Assembly (NCBI RefSeq): GCF_039621805.1
Contig: NZ_CP155073.1
Coordinates: 2,542,001 to 2,606,000 of the forward strand
Direction: 5' to 3'
From: Paraburkholderia sp. PREW-6R
Lineage (GTDB): Bacteria > Pseudomonadota > Gammaproteobacteria > Burkholderiales > Burkholderiaceae
Length of the DNA stretch: 64,000 nucleotides
Below the pieces are notes generated by a model. It was not told where the DNA came from. It saw nothing but the letters and a program-made list of their open reading frames with translations, and searched no databases. Numbering within the stretch: position 1 is the stretch's first letter; every line of letters begins with the position of its first letter. This document shows, piece by piece, positions 9,651-18,672 of the stretch. The position numbers and the translations under genes were made by a program.

Positions 9651-10873
9651 CGAACGCGCCTGAAAATCAGCGACGTGTTGATGCCGCCGAACGCGAAGTT
9701 ATTGCTCATCACATGTTCGGCATCGATCTCGCGCCCGCTGCCGACGATATAGTCGAGCGGCGCGCAAGCCGGGTCGACGTTCTCGAGGTTCAGGGTCGGC
9801 GCATACCAGTTGCGCTTCATCATCTCGATGGTCCACCACGCTTCGAGCGCGCCGCACGCGCCGAGCGTGTGGCCGACATAGCTCTTGAGCGAACTGATCG
9901 GCATACGCGCGCCGAATGTCTGCGCGGTCGCATGGCTTTCGGCAATGTCGCCGCGATCCGTGGACGTGCCGTGCGCGTTCACATAGTCGATCGCCGACGG
10001 CGGCAGCCCGGCGTCGGCAAGCGCGAACTGCATGGCGCGCGCCATCGTGTCGGCGGTCGGTTGCGTCATGTGCGAGCCATCCGAATTGCAGCCGAAACCG
10101 ACGATCTCCGCGTGGATTGTCGCGCCGCGCGCCCGCGCGTGTTCGTATTCTTCGAGTACCAGCGTGGCCGCGCCTTCGCCGACCACGAGGCCGTCGCGCG
10201 CCACATCGAACGGACGCGGCGTGAGATGCGGCTGCTCGTTGCGCGTGCTGGTTGCGTAGAGCGTGTCGAACACGGCCACCGCCGGGCCCGACAGTTCTTC
10301 AGCGCCGCCCGCGAGCATCAGCGCCTGCTTGCCGCTCTGGATCGCCTCGTATGCGTAGCCGATCGCCTGACTGCCCGATGCGCACGCGCACGACGTCGGA
10401 ATGATCCGCCCTTTCAGGTCCCAGAAAAGACTCACGTTGACGGCCGCCGTGTGCGGCATCATCTGCACGTAGCTGTTGGACGTCACGTCGCTCATCGAGC
10501 CGGTCTGCAGCATCGTGCCGAATGCGCGGATTGGCTCGACCGAGCCCGACGACGAACCGTAGGCGACGCCCATGCGGCCGTCGCTGATCAGCTCGTTATC
10601 GGCGAGGCCGGCGTCGGCGAGCGCAAGTTCGCTCGCGCGCACCGAATACATGGAGACGGGCCCCATCGAACGGGTCTTCTTGCGCGGATAGTGCGCAGGC
10701 AGCGTGAAGTCCGGCAACGGACACGCAAGCCGCGTGTGCAGCGCTTCGAAGTAGTCCCATTCGGGCATGCGCCGCACGGCGTTCACACCGCTTCTCAGAC
10801 GCGTTTCGATCGCATCCCAGCTATCGCCGAGCGCGGTCACGCCGCCCATCCCGGTTATGACGACGCGCTTCAT
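9647..10873 (-). CDS. apeR: Beta-ketoacyl-ACP synthase, ApeR-like
   Basis: 408 residues. The ATG at 10873 overlaps the stop codon of the ketoreductase gene by one base (TGATG). Conserved KS elements: VVITGMGGV at the N-terminus, the active Cys in SCACASGSQA (Cys164), NAHGTSTDRGD and YVGHTLGACGALE with both His residues, then NNFAFGGINTS. Placement directly behind the ketoreductase matches ApeR of the E. coli and Xenorhabdus clusters. Expected to catalyse decarboxylative Claisen condensation of malonyl-ACP with an acyl primer in the cytoplasm. The assignment to ApeR rests on gene order. Confidence 0.92.
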   Translation of the reverse strand: MKRVVITGMGGVTALGDSWDAIETRLRSGVNAVRRMPEWDYFEALHTRLACPLPDFTLPAHYPRKKTRSMGPVSMYSVRASELALADAGLADNELISDGRMGVAYGSSSGSVEPIRAFGTMLQTGSMSDVTSNSYVQMMPHTAAVNVSLFWDLKGRIIPTSCACASGSQAIGYAYEAIQSGKQALMLAGGAEELSGPAVAVFDTLYATSTRNEQPHLTPRPFDVARDGLVVGEGAATLVLEEYEHARARGATIHAEIVGFGCNSDGSHMTQPTADTMARAMQFALADAGLPPSAIDYVNAHGTSTDRGDIAESHATAQTFGARMPISSLKSYVGHTLGACGALEAWWTIEMMKRNWYAPTLNLENVDPACAPLDYIVGSGREIDAEHVMSNNFAFGGINTSLIFRRVR

Positions 10874-11598
10874 CAGACCATCCCGCCATTGACGCCGATC
10901 ACCTGACGCGTGACGTACGAGGCCGCATCCGACATCAGGAAGCTCACCACGGACGCCACCTCGGCAGGCTGGCCGACGCGGTTCATCGGCACCGTCTTCA
11001 ACACGTGCTCGAGCGGCACGTCCTCGAGCATGCCGGTTTCGATCAGACCCGGCGCCACGCAGTTGACGGTGATGTTGCGCGTCGCCAGTTCCACGGCGAG
11101 CGCCTTGGTTGCGCCGATCAGGCCGGCCTTCGCCGCACTGTAGTTGACCTGGCCGCGATTGCCCATCACGCCCGAGACGGACGCGATCGTGACGATGCGG
11201 CCGCCCTTGCGTGCGCGCACCATCGGCATGGTCAGCGGATGGACGACGTTGTAGAACGAGTCGAGACCGGTTTCGATCACGATGTCCCAGTCTTCTTCGG
11301 TGAGCGCGGGAAATGCGGCGTCGCGCGTCACGCCTGCACTGCAAACGATCCCGTAGTAAGGGCCGTTCGCGGCGACGTCGGCTTCGAGCACGTCGCGGCA
11401 TGTGGCGCGCTCGCGCACATCGAATTGCAGCACGCGCGCCATGCCGCCTTGCGCGGCGATGCCGGTCGCCACCGCGTCGGCTTCACTGCGTCCGCTGCGG
11501 CAATGCACCGAGACGGCAAAACCGTCGGCGGCCAATTTGTACGCAATTGCCCGGCCAATGCCGCGGCTTGCGCCCGTCACGAGAACACGCCGGCTCAT
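10873..11598 (-). CDS. apeQ: 3-ketoacyl-ACP reductase (SDR), ApeQ-like
   Basis: 241 residues, a FabG-type short-chain dehydrogenase. NADP-binding TGASRGIGRA lies at the N-terminus, the catalytic Ser in IASVSGVMGN and Tyr/Lys in VNYSAAKAG, then ITVNCVAPGLIETGM. Start at 11598 gives an ATGA overlap with the dehydratase stop and has GGGAG upstream; the longer frame is shadow sequence. Reduces the beta-keto group after each condensation, before dehydration to give the conjugated polyene. Confidence 0.93.
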   Translation of the reverse strand: MSRRVLVTGASRGIGRAIAYKLAADGFAVSVHCRSGRSEADAVATGIAAQGGMARVLQFDVRERATCRDVLEADVAANGPYYGIVCSAGVTRDAAFPALTEEDWDIVIETGLDSFYNVVHPLTMPMVRARKGGRIVTIASVSGVMGNRGQVNYSAAKAGLIGATKALAVELATRNITVNCVAPGLIETGMLEDVPLEHVLKTVPMNRVGQPAEVASVVSFLMSDAASYVTRQVIGVNGGMV

Positions 11599-12083
11599 GA
11601 ACTGAAGCTCCCTTCGATGAATGACTGAAAATCGGGTGGTTGAAAAACCTTGATGACGGCTTGCGCGCAGCACACGTCTTCGCGATGGATCGTGCATTCG
11701 TACGCGCCGTGGCCCGCCTCGCTGCGCAGCAGCTCCGTCGCGCGAATCAGCAGCGGCGCGCCGCCGCTTGCGAGCGCGGGTTGCAACGCCTTGTAGCTGC
11801 GCGAGCCGAGCAGCACGCCGGGCCGCGCACAGCCGCCGCCCCGCATGGCCAGCAGCGCAACATGCGCGGCAATCGCCTGCGCCATCAGTTCGATGCCGAT
11901 CCACGCGGGCATCGCGCCGTCAGCGTCGGCATACCACGCGTCAGCTTGCACGGTTGCGCTGGCGGTCAGCGCTTCTGCGCCGAACGAAGTCACTGCGTCG
12001 ATCAGCAGCATGGTGCCGCGATGCGGAATGATCGCTTCGATCGGCTGCGCAATCAGTTGCTCGATGGTTGGAGTCGGGCTCAT
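11595..12083 (-). CDS. apeP: 3-hydroxyacyl-ACP dehydratase-like hotdog protein, ApeP-like
   Basis: 162 residues, FabA/FabZ-like hotdog fold. The segment IIPHRGTMLLID is the usual dehydratase opening and GIELMAQAIAAHVAL the long central helix. In studied APE systems ApeP works as a heterodimer with ApeI to remove water from the hydroxyacyl-ACP; here the ApeI partner is fused to the ligase (18672-20363). The gene follows the ketosynthase apeO after 7 bases and overlaps apeQ by 4. Confidence 0.88.
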   Translation of the reverse strand: MSPTPTIEQLIAQPIEAIIPHRGTMLLIDAVTSFGAEALTASATVQADAWYADADGAMPAWIGIELMAQAIAAHVALLAMRGGGCARPGVLLGSRSYKALQPALASGGAPLLIRATELLRSEAGHGAYECTIHREDVCCAQAVIKVFQPPDFQSFIEGSFSS

Positions 12084-12090
12084 GCGCGCA

Positions 12091-13287
12091 TCACCCGGCC
12101 AGCACGAGACTGACGTTACTGCCGCCGAATGCGAACGAGTTGCTCATCACATGCCGTGAACCCGTGCCCACACCTGCGTGGCGCGCCAGGAACCGCGCGC
12201 CTTCCACGAGATCGAGCGGCGGCAGCGCGGGATCGGCCTCGCCGTCCCACACATGGCGCGGCAACGGCACGCCGTCGCGCGCGAGCGTCAGCCATGCAAA
12301 GCCGAGTTCGGTCGCGCCCGCGGCACCGAGCTGGTGACCCGTCAGCGGTTTGGTGCCGCTCGTCGGCACGCCGTTCGGGAACACGCGCGCCATCAGACCG
12401 GCTTCCATTTCGTCGTTCTTGCGCGTAGCGGTGGCATGCAGATTCACATAGCCGATCGCAGACGGCTCGACGCCCGCGTCGGCGAGTGCGGCGCGCAACG
12501 CCAGTTCACCGCCGACACCCTGCGGATCGGGCGAAGAAATATGATGCGCGTCGCTCGATTCACCGACGCCCGCCAGCCGCACCGCCGCTTCGTCGCGACT
12601 CATCAGGAACACGGCCGCACCTTCGCCGACATTGATGCCGCAGCGGTTTCGGCTCATTGGATTGCTGCGCACGGCGCTGGTCGATTCGAGCGACGCAAAT
12701 CCCTGCATGGTCAACTCGCACAGCGAATCGACGCCGCCCACCACCACGGCGTCGCACAGTTGCAATTGCAGCAGACGTCGCGCGGACGCAAACGCCTTCG
12801 CGCTCGACGTGCACGCGGTTGAAAGCGTGTACGCCGGGCCGTGCACGCCGAGCGCGGCGGCGGCGAACGGCGCGGCGGTGCCGATTTCCATCTGCCGATA
12901 ATTGAAATTCGCCGGCAGACTGCCGGCCTGCGCCTGATAGACGAACGCGGCCTCGGCCGCTTCGATGCCCGATGTGCTCGTGCCCAGCACGATGCCAATG
13001 CGATGCGCGCCGTAACGCGCGCGTGCCGCTTCGATGTCCGGCGCGATCTGTTTCAATGCGGCCAGCAGCAGCCGGTTGTTGCGGCAATCGTAGCGCGACA
13101 GTTCAGCGGCCGGCGCCAGATCGAGCGGCGTGAGCACGCTGCCGACGAACGCCTCACCGATGCCGGTCCGTGTGGTTCTCATGCCAGGCGAGTGCGCGTC
13201 GGCGAGCGCGGGCACGATCGCATCGAGGTCGCCGCCCATCGCATTGATCATGCCGAGCGCGTGCAAAAAAACCGATGGCGACTTCAT
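12091..13287 (-). CDS. apeO: Beta-ketoacyl-ACP synthase, ApeO-like elongating ketosynthase
   Basis: 398 residues from the ATG at 13287, which has AAGGAGGGTGGC in front and an ATGA overlap with apeM; the 546-residue frame upstream is shadow. Catalytic Cys159 in LSTACTSSAKA, His in NLHATATRKND and His in LTGHQLGAAGATE are all present; it closes with NSFAFGGSNVSLVL. In characterised APE pathways ApeO pairs with the Cys-less ApeC as a KS/chain-length-factor heterodimer, and ApeC is present in this operon at 22329-23048. Confidence 0.92.
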   Translation of the reverse strand: MKSPSVFLHALGMINAMGGDLDAIVPALADAHSPGMRTTRTGIGEAFVGSVLTPLDLAPAAELSRYDCRNNRLLLAALKQIAPDIEAARARYGAHRIGIVLGTSTSGIEAAEAAFVYQAQAGSLPANFNYRQMEIGTAAPFAAAALGVHGPAYTLSTACTSSAKAFASARRLLQLQLCDAVVVGGVDSLCELTMQGFASLESTSAVRSNPMSRNRCGINVGEGAAVFLMSRDEAAVRLAGVGESSDAHHISSPDPQGVGGELALRAALADAGVEPSAIGYVNLHATATRKNDEMEAGLMARVFPNGVPTSGTKPLTGHQLGAAGATELGFAWLTLARDGVPLPRHVWDGEADPALPPLDLVEGARFLARHAGVGTGSRHVMSNSFAFGGSNVSLVLAG

Positions 13288-15737
13288 GCCACCCTCCTTG
13301 ATTCCGAAGGCATGCCGATCGGCGCGAGCAGCACCGACACCGCAATGCCGAGTGCGAGCGTCGCGCCGAAGCTCTTTAACGCGGGCATCGCGCTCATGGC
13401 GAGCATGCCGAACGACAGCAGCGTAGTGGCCGCCGACAGCAGCACGCCGGTCCACACCGCGCCGAGATCCGCGTCCGCGCGTGCAGAGCCTTCGCGCAGG
13501 AAAACGGCATAGTTTGCGCCCACGCCCAGTACGAGCATGAGCGCGAGCCAGTTGAACAGATTGAGCGGCACGCGTGCGTAGCCGAACACCGCAAGCGTGA
13601 CGCCGACGGCGAGCAGCACCGGCAGCGTCGTCGCCACGCCGCCGCGCACCTTTTCCTGCAGACTGGCCCGCTTCGCGCCGTATCGGACCATCAGCAGCAG
13701 CAGCACCGACGCCAATGCGCCGCCGAGCCACCAGCCGCTGTCGACACGATAGGCGCCGAACAGTTTCGACACGCTCGCCGCCTTATCGACGAAAATCGCG
13801 CCCGGCACGTCCTTCGCGGCAGCCATCAGCGCGGGTTCGTTTTGCGGGGTCACGCCTTGAGGAATCACGACGGTTGCGTACGCGTGGCTGTCGGCGGCGT
13901 CTGCTTTCACATCGCCGAGCCACAGGTGCCGGTAGGGCTGCGACCACGGCGCGGCAAGCCACGTGTCGACAGTGAGCGTTGCCTGCGGTTTGGCAAAGGC
14001 CGCGAGCCACGCGTCGGCGACTTCATCCTTGAAACCGGCCTGCAACAACGTGGCGCGCACCGCGGCGGGATCGTTGAACACATGCCCGGCGAGCAGCGCG
14101 CGGTCTTCGCGTTGCCGTTTCGCCGACGGTACGAATTGCGCGATCGACCGGTAACTCCCCACTTTGGCGGCGGTGTCGTTCAGCGCGTCCAGTTTCTGAT
14201 CCAGCGTTTCGGCGCGTTGCAGCACCTGCTCCGCCGTCTCGCCGCGCACCACGAAAAACTGCGCGCTGTTATCCACGCCGACCGCATCGCGCACCTTGTC
14301 CTCCTGCGCAACCAGAGCGGGATCGCGCTGGATCAGCAGATGAATGTCGTCGTCGCTCGTCAGACGCAGCCAGCCTGGCACCGCCGCGATCAACAGCAAC
14401 GCGGCAACGATCCACGCCCGTTTGCCGCCGATCGTTCGACGCCACACGGCCAGCACGCGCGCTGCACCGGTGAACAGGCGTCGTGGTGTGCGCATGGGCG
14501 CGCGCGTGAGCAACGCGGGCAGCAGCCACACGACCGACGCAAACGCCGTGACGATGCCCGCCATCGCGAAACACGCGATCTGTTTGAGCGCGGGAAACGG
14601 CACCCAAGTGAGAATCGCGTAACCGAGCAGACTGGTCGCCAGCGCGACCGTCAGCGCGGGACGCACCGCGCGCGCGCCGCGTTGCGCATCCCAGTCCTCG
14701 TCTGCGCCGAGATACACGACGAAGTATTGAATCGAATAATCGACCGCTTCGCCGATCAGGCTGGCGCCGAACACGAGTGTGAGCAAATGCAGCTGGCCGA
14801 ACACCCGCAGCGTGACCGCGAGCGCGCACACAATACCGAGCGCGGTCGACACGAATCCAAGCAGCAGCAGACGCGGCGAGCGGAACACCCACATCATCAG
14901 CAATGCAATGCCGCACAGCGACGCGACGCCGATCAGATGCACTTCGCGTTCGGACGCACTGCGCGCCGATTCGGCGTAAAAAACAGCGCCGGTTCTTGCG
15001 ACCGACACGTCCGGAAAATCCCGCTTCAACGCGCGCTCACCCTCGGCAAGCGCCGCGAGCACCGCGTGCTGTGTCTTCGATTCGTAGGCTGACCCTGGCA
15101 GCGTCGCGACGACCAGCACGCTCGTCGCGCTGCCACGGTGCGACACCAGCATGTTGTCCTCGAGTTCGAGATTCGACGTGGCGAGCGGCAGATTGCCGAG
15201 CCAGTGTTCGAGCCAGCCAAACGGATCGTCGGCGAGCGACGTGCTCAGCGCACCGTGCAGCGGACTGTAAATCCGCTGTGCGAGCGCATCATGCAGCGCC
15301 GTGCCGGCCGTGCCGGACGTGCCGCTCACCAGCGCGATCCGATCCGCAGGTGTGAGCAAGCCGAAGCGGTACGGCATGTACGACGCGGCGATCTGCGACA
15401 GGTCGAACGGCGGCAACTCGGCCGTCACGGAGCCGAACGCCCCGCTCTTTTGCAACGACGCACCGAGCTGCTTTGCCGCGGCTTTCGCGTGCGCGTCGTG
15501 ATGGCTCGTGACGAGAAACACCGTGCGATCGCCCAACGCGCTCGCCAGACGATTCACCGCTTGTTCGGCGACCGGGTCGGCTTCCGTGGCGGGCAGCAGT
15601 GCAAGCAGATTGGTCTGCAGCGGCGACGGTCCCATGAAACGCCACGCGCAGTACGACGCCGCCACGAGCGCGAGCAGGAGCCACGCGGCGCGCATGCCCC
15701 ACGCGTACGTCACGGACCGCTGTTGCGCCACGTACAT
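13284..15737 (-). CDS. apeM: MMPL/RND-family inner-membrane exporter, ApeM-like
   Basis: 817 residues from the ATG at 15737 (one-base overlap with apeL); a GTG at 15740 would add one residue. The architecture is two RND halves: a first transmembrane helix, a large periplasmic loop (about 50-260), a block of helices with GASLIGEAVDYSIQYF, then a second loop and final helices with LVLGVGANYAVFLREG. The acidic residues in the helices after each loop are those used for proton coupling in this superfamily. It probably moves the finished aryl polyene lipid across the inner membrane with the LolA-like partner encoded next to it. Confidence 0.92.
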   Translation of the reverse strand: MYVAQQRSVTYAWGMRAAWLLLALVAASYCAWRFMGPSPLQTNLLALLPATEADPVAEQAVNRLASALGDRTVFLVTSHHDAHAKAAAKQLGASLQKSGAFGSVTAELPPFDLSQIAASYMPYRFGLLTPADRIALVSGTSGTAGTALHDALAQRIYSPLHGALSTSLADDPFGWLEHWLGNLPLATSNLELEDNMLVSHRGSATSVLVVATLPGSAYESKTQHAVLAALAEGERALKRDFPDVSVARTGAVFYAESARSASEREVHLIGVASLCGIALLMMWVFRSPRLLLLGFVSTALGIVCALAVTLRVFGQLHLLTLVFGASLIGEAVDYSIQYFVVYLGADEDWDAQRGARAVRPALTVALATSLLGYAILTWVPFPALKQIACFAMAGIVTAFASVVWLLPALLTRAPMRTPRRLFTGAARVLAVWRRTIGGKRAWIVAALLLIAAVPGWLRLTSDDDIHLLIQRDPALVAQEDKVRDAVGVDNSAQFFVVRGETAEQVLQRAETLDQKLDALNDTAAKVGSYRSIAQFVPSAKRQREDRALLAGHVFNDPAAVRATLLQAGFKDEVADAWLAAFAKPQATLTVDTWLAAPWSQPYRHLWLGDVKADAADSHAYATVVIPQGVTPQNEPALMAAAKDVPGAIFVDKAASVSKLFGAYRVDSGWWLGGALASVLLLLMVRYGAKRASLQEKVRGGVATTLPVLLAVGVTLAVFGYARVPLNLFNWLALMLVLGVGANYAVFLREGSARADADLGAVWTGVLLSAATTLLSFGMLAMSAMPALKSFGATLALGIAVSVLLAPIGMPSESRRVA

Positions 15738-16417
15738 CACGGGGCTCCAAGCATGCCGCGCTCCGCGGGCGTCGGATCGTTGACCGGCGTGCTGTTCGCG
15801 AAGTCGAGTTGCGTGACATCGCCGTTCGCAAGCGAGATGCGCAAGCTTTGCAGCGCGTCGCCGCCGCTCATCTGCAAGCCTTTGATGGATTGCGCGATCT
15901 GCGGCTGGTTCGGCGTCAGTTGCAGGCGCCAGTGGGCGGCGCTGCCTTCGGCTTGCACGTCGAACTGTGAGTACAGCGCGGACAGATCGCCGCCGAGCAT
16001 CGCGCGCATCATCTTCGAGACTTGCGCGACGCCGCGTGCGCCCTGCGCACGATGTGTGCTCACGCGTTGGCCATTGGCGTCGACTTCGGCGACGCCCGCA
16101 TCGGTGATGACATAGGTCGCCTTATACGGCGTATCGACTTGCCAGATCACGCCGCGCTCACGGAAGAACAGCAGTGAGCCCGTGCTGACGAGCGGCTGCT
16201 TCATGGCGGCGAGCGTTTGCGTCTGCGTGAATTGCGCGCGCACGCCCCTGGCTTGTGCGAGATGCGCGGCGATCTGCGAGACCAGCGCCGCATTGCCGGA
16301 AGCCGACGCGGATTGCGCGGACGTACCCGTGGCTGCGGCCGTCAAAGCCGGTGGCAGCACGAGGCCGAGCGCAAGCACGGTGGCGGAAAGCACCCCGCGC
16401 CATTTCATTGTCCCCAT
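15737..16417 (-). CDS. apeL: LolA-like periplasmic lipid carrier, ApeL-like
   Basis: 226 residues. N-terminal signal peptide with a hydrophobic core LSATVLALGLVLPPAL and an Ala-rich cleavage region. The mature part has the LolA-family opening (QFTQTQTLAAMKQPL, then STGSLLFFRERGVIWQVDTPY). It would ferry a lipid intermediate across the periplasm from ApeM. Two starts are possible: 16417, preceded by GGAG at good spacing, and 16408, which gives an ATGA overlap with apeK; both keep the signal peptide. Confidence 0.88.
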   Translation of the reverse strand: MGTMKWRGVLSATVLALGLVLPPALTAAATGTSAQSASASGNAALVSQIAAHLAQARGVRAQFTQTQTLAAMKQPLVSTGSLLFFRERGVIWQVDTPYKATYVITDAGVAEVDANGQRVSTHRAQGARGVAQVSKMMRAMLGGDLSALYSQFDVQAEGSAAHWRLQLTPNQPQIAQSIKGLQMSGGDALQSLRISLANGDVTQLDFANSTPVNDPTPAERGMLGAP

Positions 16418-16836
16418 ACACGCTCCAGCTTGTCGAATACGACCGGCGGCGAAACGAACTGCAATTCCTGCGTGGCGGCGTCCACCGCGACCTGGATCGT
16501 ATAGCCCTTGGTCAGACGCGTGCCGGTGGCGCAGTCTGCGATTTCGTAGCCTATTTTCAGGCGGTTTTCATGTTCGAGCAGTTGCGTGCGGATCTCGATT
16601 TTCTGACCGTAAGTGGCCGGACGCACGTATTTCAGGTGCGCCTCGACGATCGGCCACAGATAGCCCGACGCCTGCATCTCACGGTAGTCGTAATCGAACG
16701 CGCGCAGCAGCGCCGCGCGGCCGATTTCGAAGTACTTCAGGTAGTGCCCGTGCCAGCATATGTTCATCGCGTCGACGTCGTGGAACGGCACCTCGACCTC
16801 GGCGCTCGCGCTCAGCAGTTTTCGTGCACCGGTCAT
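16405..16836 (-). CDS. apeK: Acyl-ACP/CoA thioesterase (4HBT hotdog), ApeK-like
   Basis: 143 residues with the 4-hydroxybenzoyl-CoA thioesterase pattern PFHDVDAMNICWHGHYLKYF, whose Asp near residue 22 is the family nucleophile/base. GGAGGAC lies ahead of the ATG. In the APE pathway it is thought to release or edit acyl chains on the carrier protein. It is separated from apeJ by a 28-codon ORF (16854-16940). Confidence 0.88.
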   Translation of the reverse strand: MTGARKLLSASAEVEVPFHDVDAMNICWHGHYLKYFEIGRAALLRAFDYDYREMQASGYLWPIVEAHLKYVRPATYGQKIEIRTQLLEHENRLKIGYEIADCATGTRLTKGYTIQVAVDAATQELQFVSPPVVFDKLERVWGQ

Positions 16837-16853
16837 GCCGACAGTCCTCCACG

Positions 16854-16940
16854 TTAGTCGCGCATCGGATCGCCTGCGGCGATACGCGCGGTGAGCGCGC
16901 GCAGGCCATCGCGCGCGTCGCTCAGGTCATGTTCGGCCAT
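16854..16940 (-). CDS. 28-codon ORF in the apeJ-apeK junction, unknown or gene remnant
   Basis: ATG at 16940 to TAA at 16854, encoding 28 residues beginning MAEHDLSDAR and ending RIAAGDPMRD. It overlaps the apeJ stop by 14 bases and is followed 17 bases later by apeK with its own GGAGGAC site, so it lies in step with the operon's overlapping style. The product has the amphipathic helix look of a protein C-terminus. In other APE clusters, as I recall, an aromatic amino-acid ammonia-lyase gene occupies this junction; this may be the tail left after its deletion. No function is claimed. Confidence 0.4.
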   Translation of the reverse strand: MAEHDLSDARDGLRALTARIAAGDPMRD

Positions 16941-18672
16941 TGGCACCTCGTCTGGGGCTGGCCCAGAAATCGAAGAAATTGAACCATTGGTACGGAGCCT
17001 TGCGGCAATAGTGTTCGAGCCGCACCGCGTAACGCTGCGCCCACGCAGACAGATGCTGCGCCCGCTCGCGGCGCGGCAACTGGATGCGCTCGGCGAACGG
17101 CTCGAAATACAGACGGTAGCCGTCGCGCTCCTTCAGGCAGAAGAAAAGATAGACGGGGCAGCCCAGCGCGTGCGCCAGCACGTACGGACCTTGCGCGAAT
17201 GGCGCGCTCGAGCCGAGGAATTGCGCCTGGGTCGTGCGCCCCGCTTCATGCGCGGGCACCCGGTCGCCGACGATCACGAGCAGCTCGCCGGCATCGACGC
17301 GCTCCTGCATCATCATCGCGGTCTCGGGACCGAAGTCGCTCACTTCGAGCAGATGCCGTGCGAACTCGCTATTCGCCGACGCGAGCACGCTATTGAACCG
17401 GCGCGCGTGCTGGGTATAGACGACGGCCGTGACCTTCGCGTAAGCACCTCGCGTGGCGAGCGCGCGGGTCATTTCCAGATTGCCGAGATGCGCGCCGATC
17501 ACGAGCGCACCCTTGCCGCTCGCCACCAATGCCTCGAATGCCGATGGGTCGTCGAAATGGATGTCGGCGTTATTCACGCGGCCGGACCAGGCGGCGAGCT
17601 TGTCGAAGCCCGACTGCGCAAAGGCCAGCATGTGGCGATACGCCGAGAGCCAACCCGGACGCGGCGTATCGGGGTAACGCGTACCGGCGCGCGGCGCGGT
17701 CTCACCAAGATGTCTGAAATAGTTGCCCGACGCCTCGCGCGCAGCGCGGCCCGTCAGCAGAAAATACGCGACGACCGGATGCAGCCACAGCGCCGTGAAG
17801 CGCCGCCCGAACAGCTTGCAGCTCAACGCGAGCAACGACATGCCGAGGTGGCTGCCGCGTTCGGCGATGCGCCACCAATCCTGCGACCGCGCATTGTCCG
17901 GTTCAGCGCGCTCGCTGAGCGCGCCACGGCGCGGCATCAGCTTGTGCGCGAGCAGCATCGGCAGACGGCACAGCATGCCGCACACGAGCCGCGTATGACT
18001 GCGGCTGATGCGCACGTTGTCCCATAGCACGTCGAAGTGCGATACGCCGTCCGCCGCGTAAGTCACGCGCGTGGGAATCGAGCGGAACGCCGCGCGCCGC
18101 CAGTAAAGCCGCACCAGAATTTCGATATCGAAGTCCATGCGGGTCGGCAACCGTACGCTGTCGATCAGCTCGCAGGCGAGCGCGAGCGGATAGAGGCGGA
18201 AACCGCACATCGAATCGCGAATGGTCAGCGACAGCGTTTCGATCCACACCCACACATGCGTCAGATAACGGCCATACAGGCGCGCTTTCGGCACGCTCTC
18301 GTCGTACACCGGGCGGCCCAGAATGACCGCGCCCGGTTCGGCTCGCGCCGCCGCGACGAAGCGCGGCACGTCGGTAGCGTCGTGCTGGCCGTCGGCGTCG
18401 ATCTGCAACGCGTGCGTATAGCCGGCATCGCGCACCGCACGCAGTCCCGCCATGACCGCCGCGCCCTTGCCGCCATTGACGGGCAAACGCCGTAACGTGA
18501 GCTGCTCGCCGTATTGCCGCGCGAGCGCGGCGAGCACCTGTTGGGTCGCGTCGTCGCTGCCGTCGTCGATCACGAAAATGGGCAGGCCGTGCACGGCAAG
18601 ATGCGCGACGGTCGCGCCAATCGCGTCCCGATGGTTATAGATCGGAATGACAATGCAAGGTGCGAAGCGCAT
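16927..18672 (-). CDS. apeJ: Glycosyltransferase family 2 / LPLAT acyltransferase fusion, ApeJ-like
   Basis: 581 residues in two domains. Residues 1 to about 240 form a GT2 glycosyltransferase (CIVIPIYNHRD, VIDDGSDD, and the metal-binding DADGQHD). From about 270 on is a lipid A biosynthesis-type acyltransferase with the H-x4-E box in GAHLGNLEMTRAL and a GDRVPAHEAGRTT motif. Start at 18672 gives a TGATG overlap with apeHI. The protein is thought to attach the sugar and acyl parts of the lipid anchor that holds the polyene in the outer membrane. Confidence 0.9.
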   Translation of the reverse strand: MRFAPCIVIPIYNHRDAIGATVAHLAVHGLPIFVIDDGSDDATQQVLAALARQYGEQLTLRRLPVNGGKGAAVMAGLRAVRDAGYTHALQIDADGQHDATDVPRFVAAARAEPGAVILGRPVYDESVPKARLYGRYLTHVWVWIETLSLTIRDSMCGFRLYPLALACELIDSVRLPTRMDFDIEILVRLYWRRAAFRSIPTRVTYAADGVSHFDVLWDNVRISRSHTRLVCGMLCRLPMLLAHKLMPRRGALSERAEPDNARSQDWWRIAERGSHLGMSLLALSCKLFGRRFTALWLHPVVAYFLLTGRAAREASGNYFRHLGETAPRAGTRYPDTPRPGWLSAYRHMLAFAQSGFDKLAAWSGRVNNADIHFDDPSAFEALVASGKGALVIGAHLGNLEMTRALATRGAYAKVTAVVYTQHARRFNSVLASANSEFARHLLEVSDFGPETAMMMQERVDAGELLVIVGDRVPAHEAGRTTQAQFLGSSAPFAQGPYVLAHALGCPVYLFFCLKERDGYRLYFEPFAERIQLPRRERAQHLSAWAQRYAVRLEHYCRKAPYQWFNFFDFWASPRRGANGRT

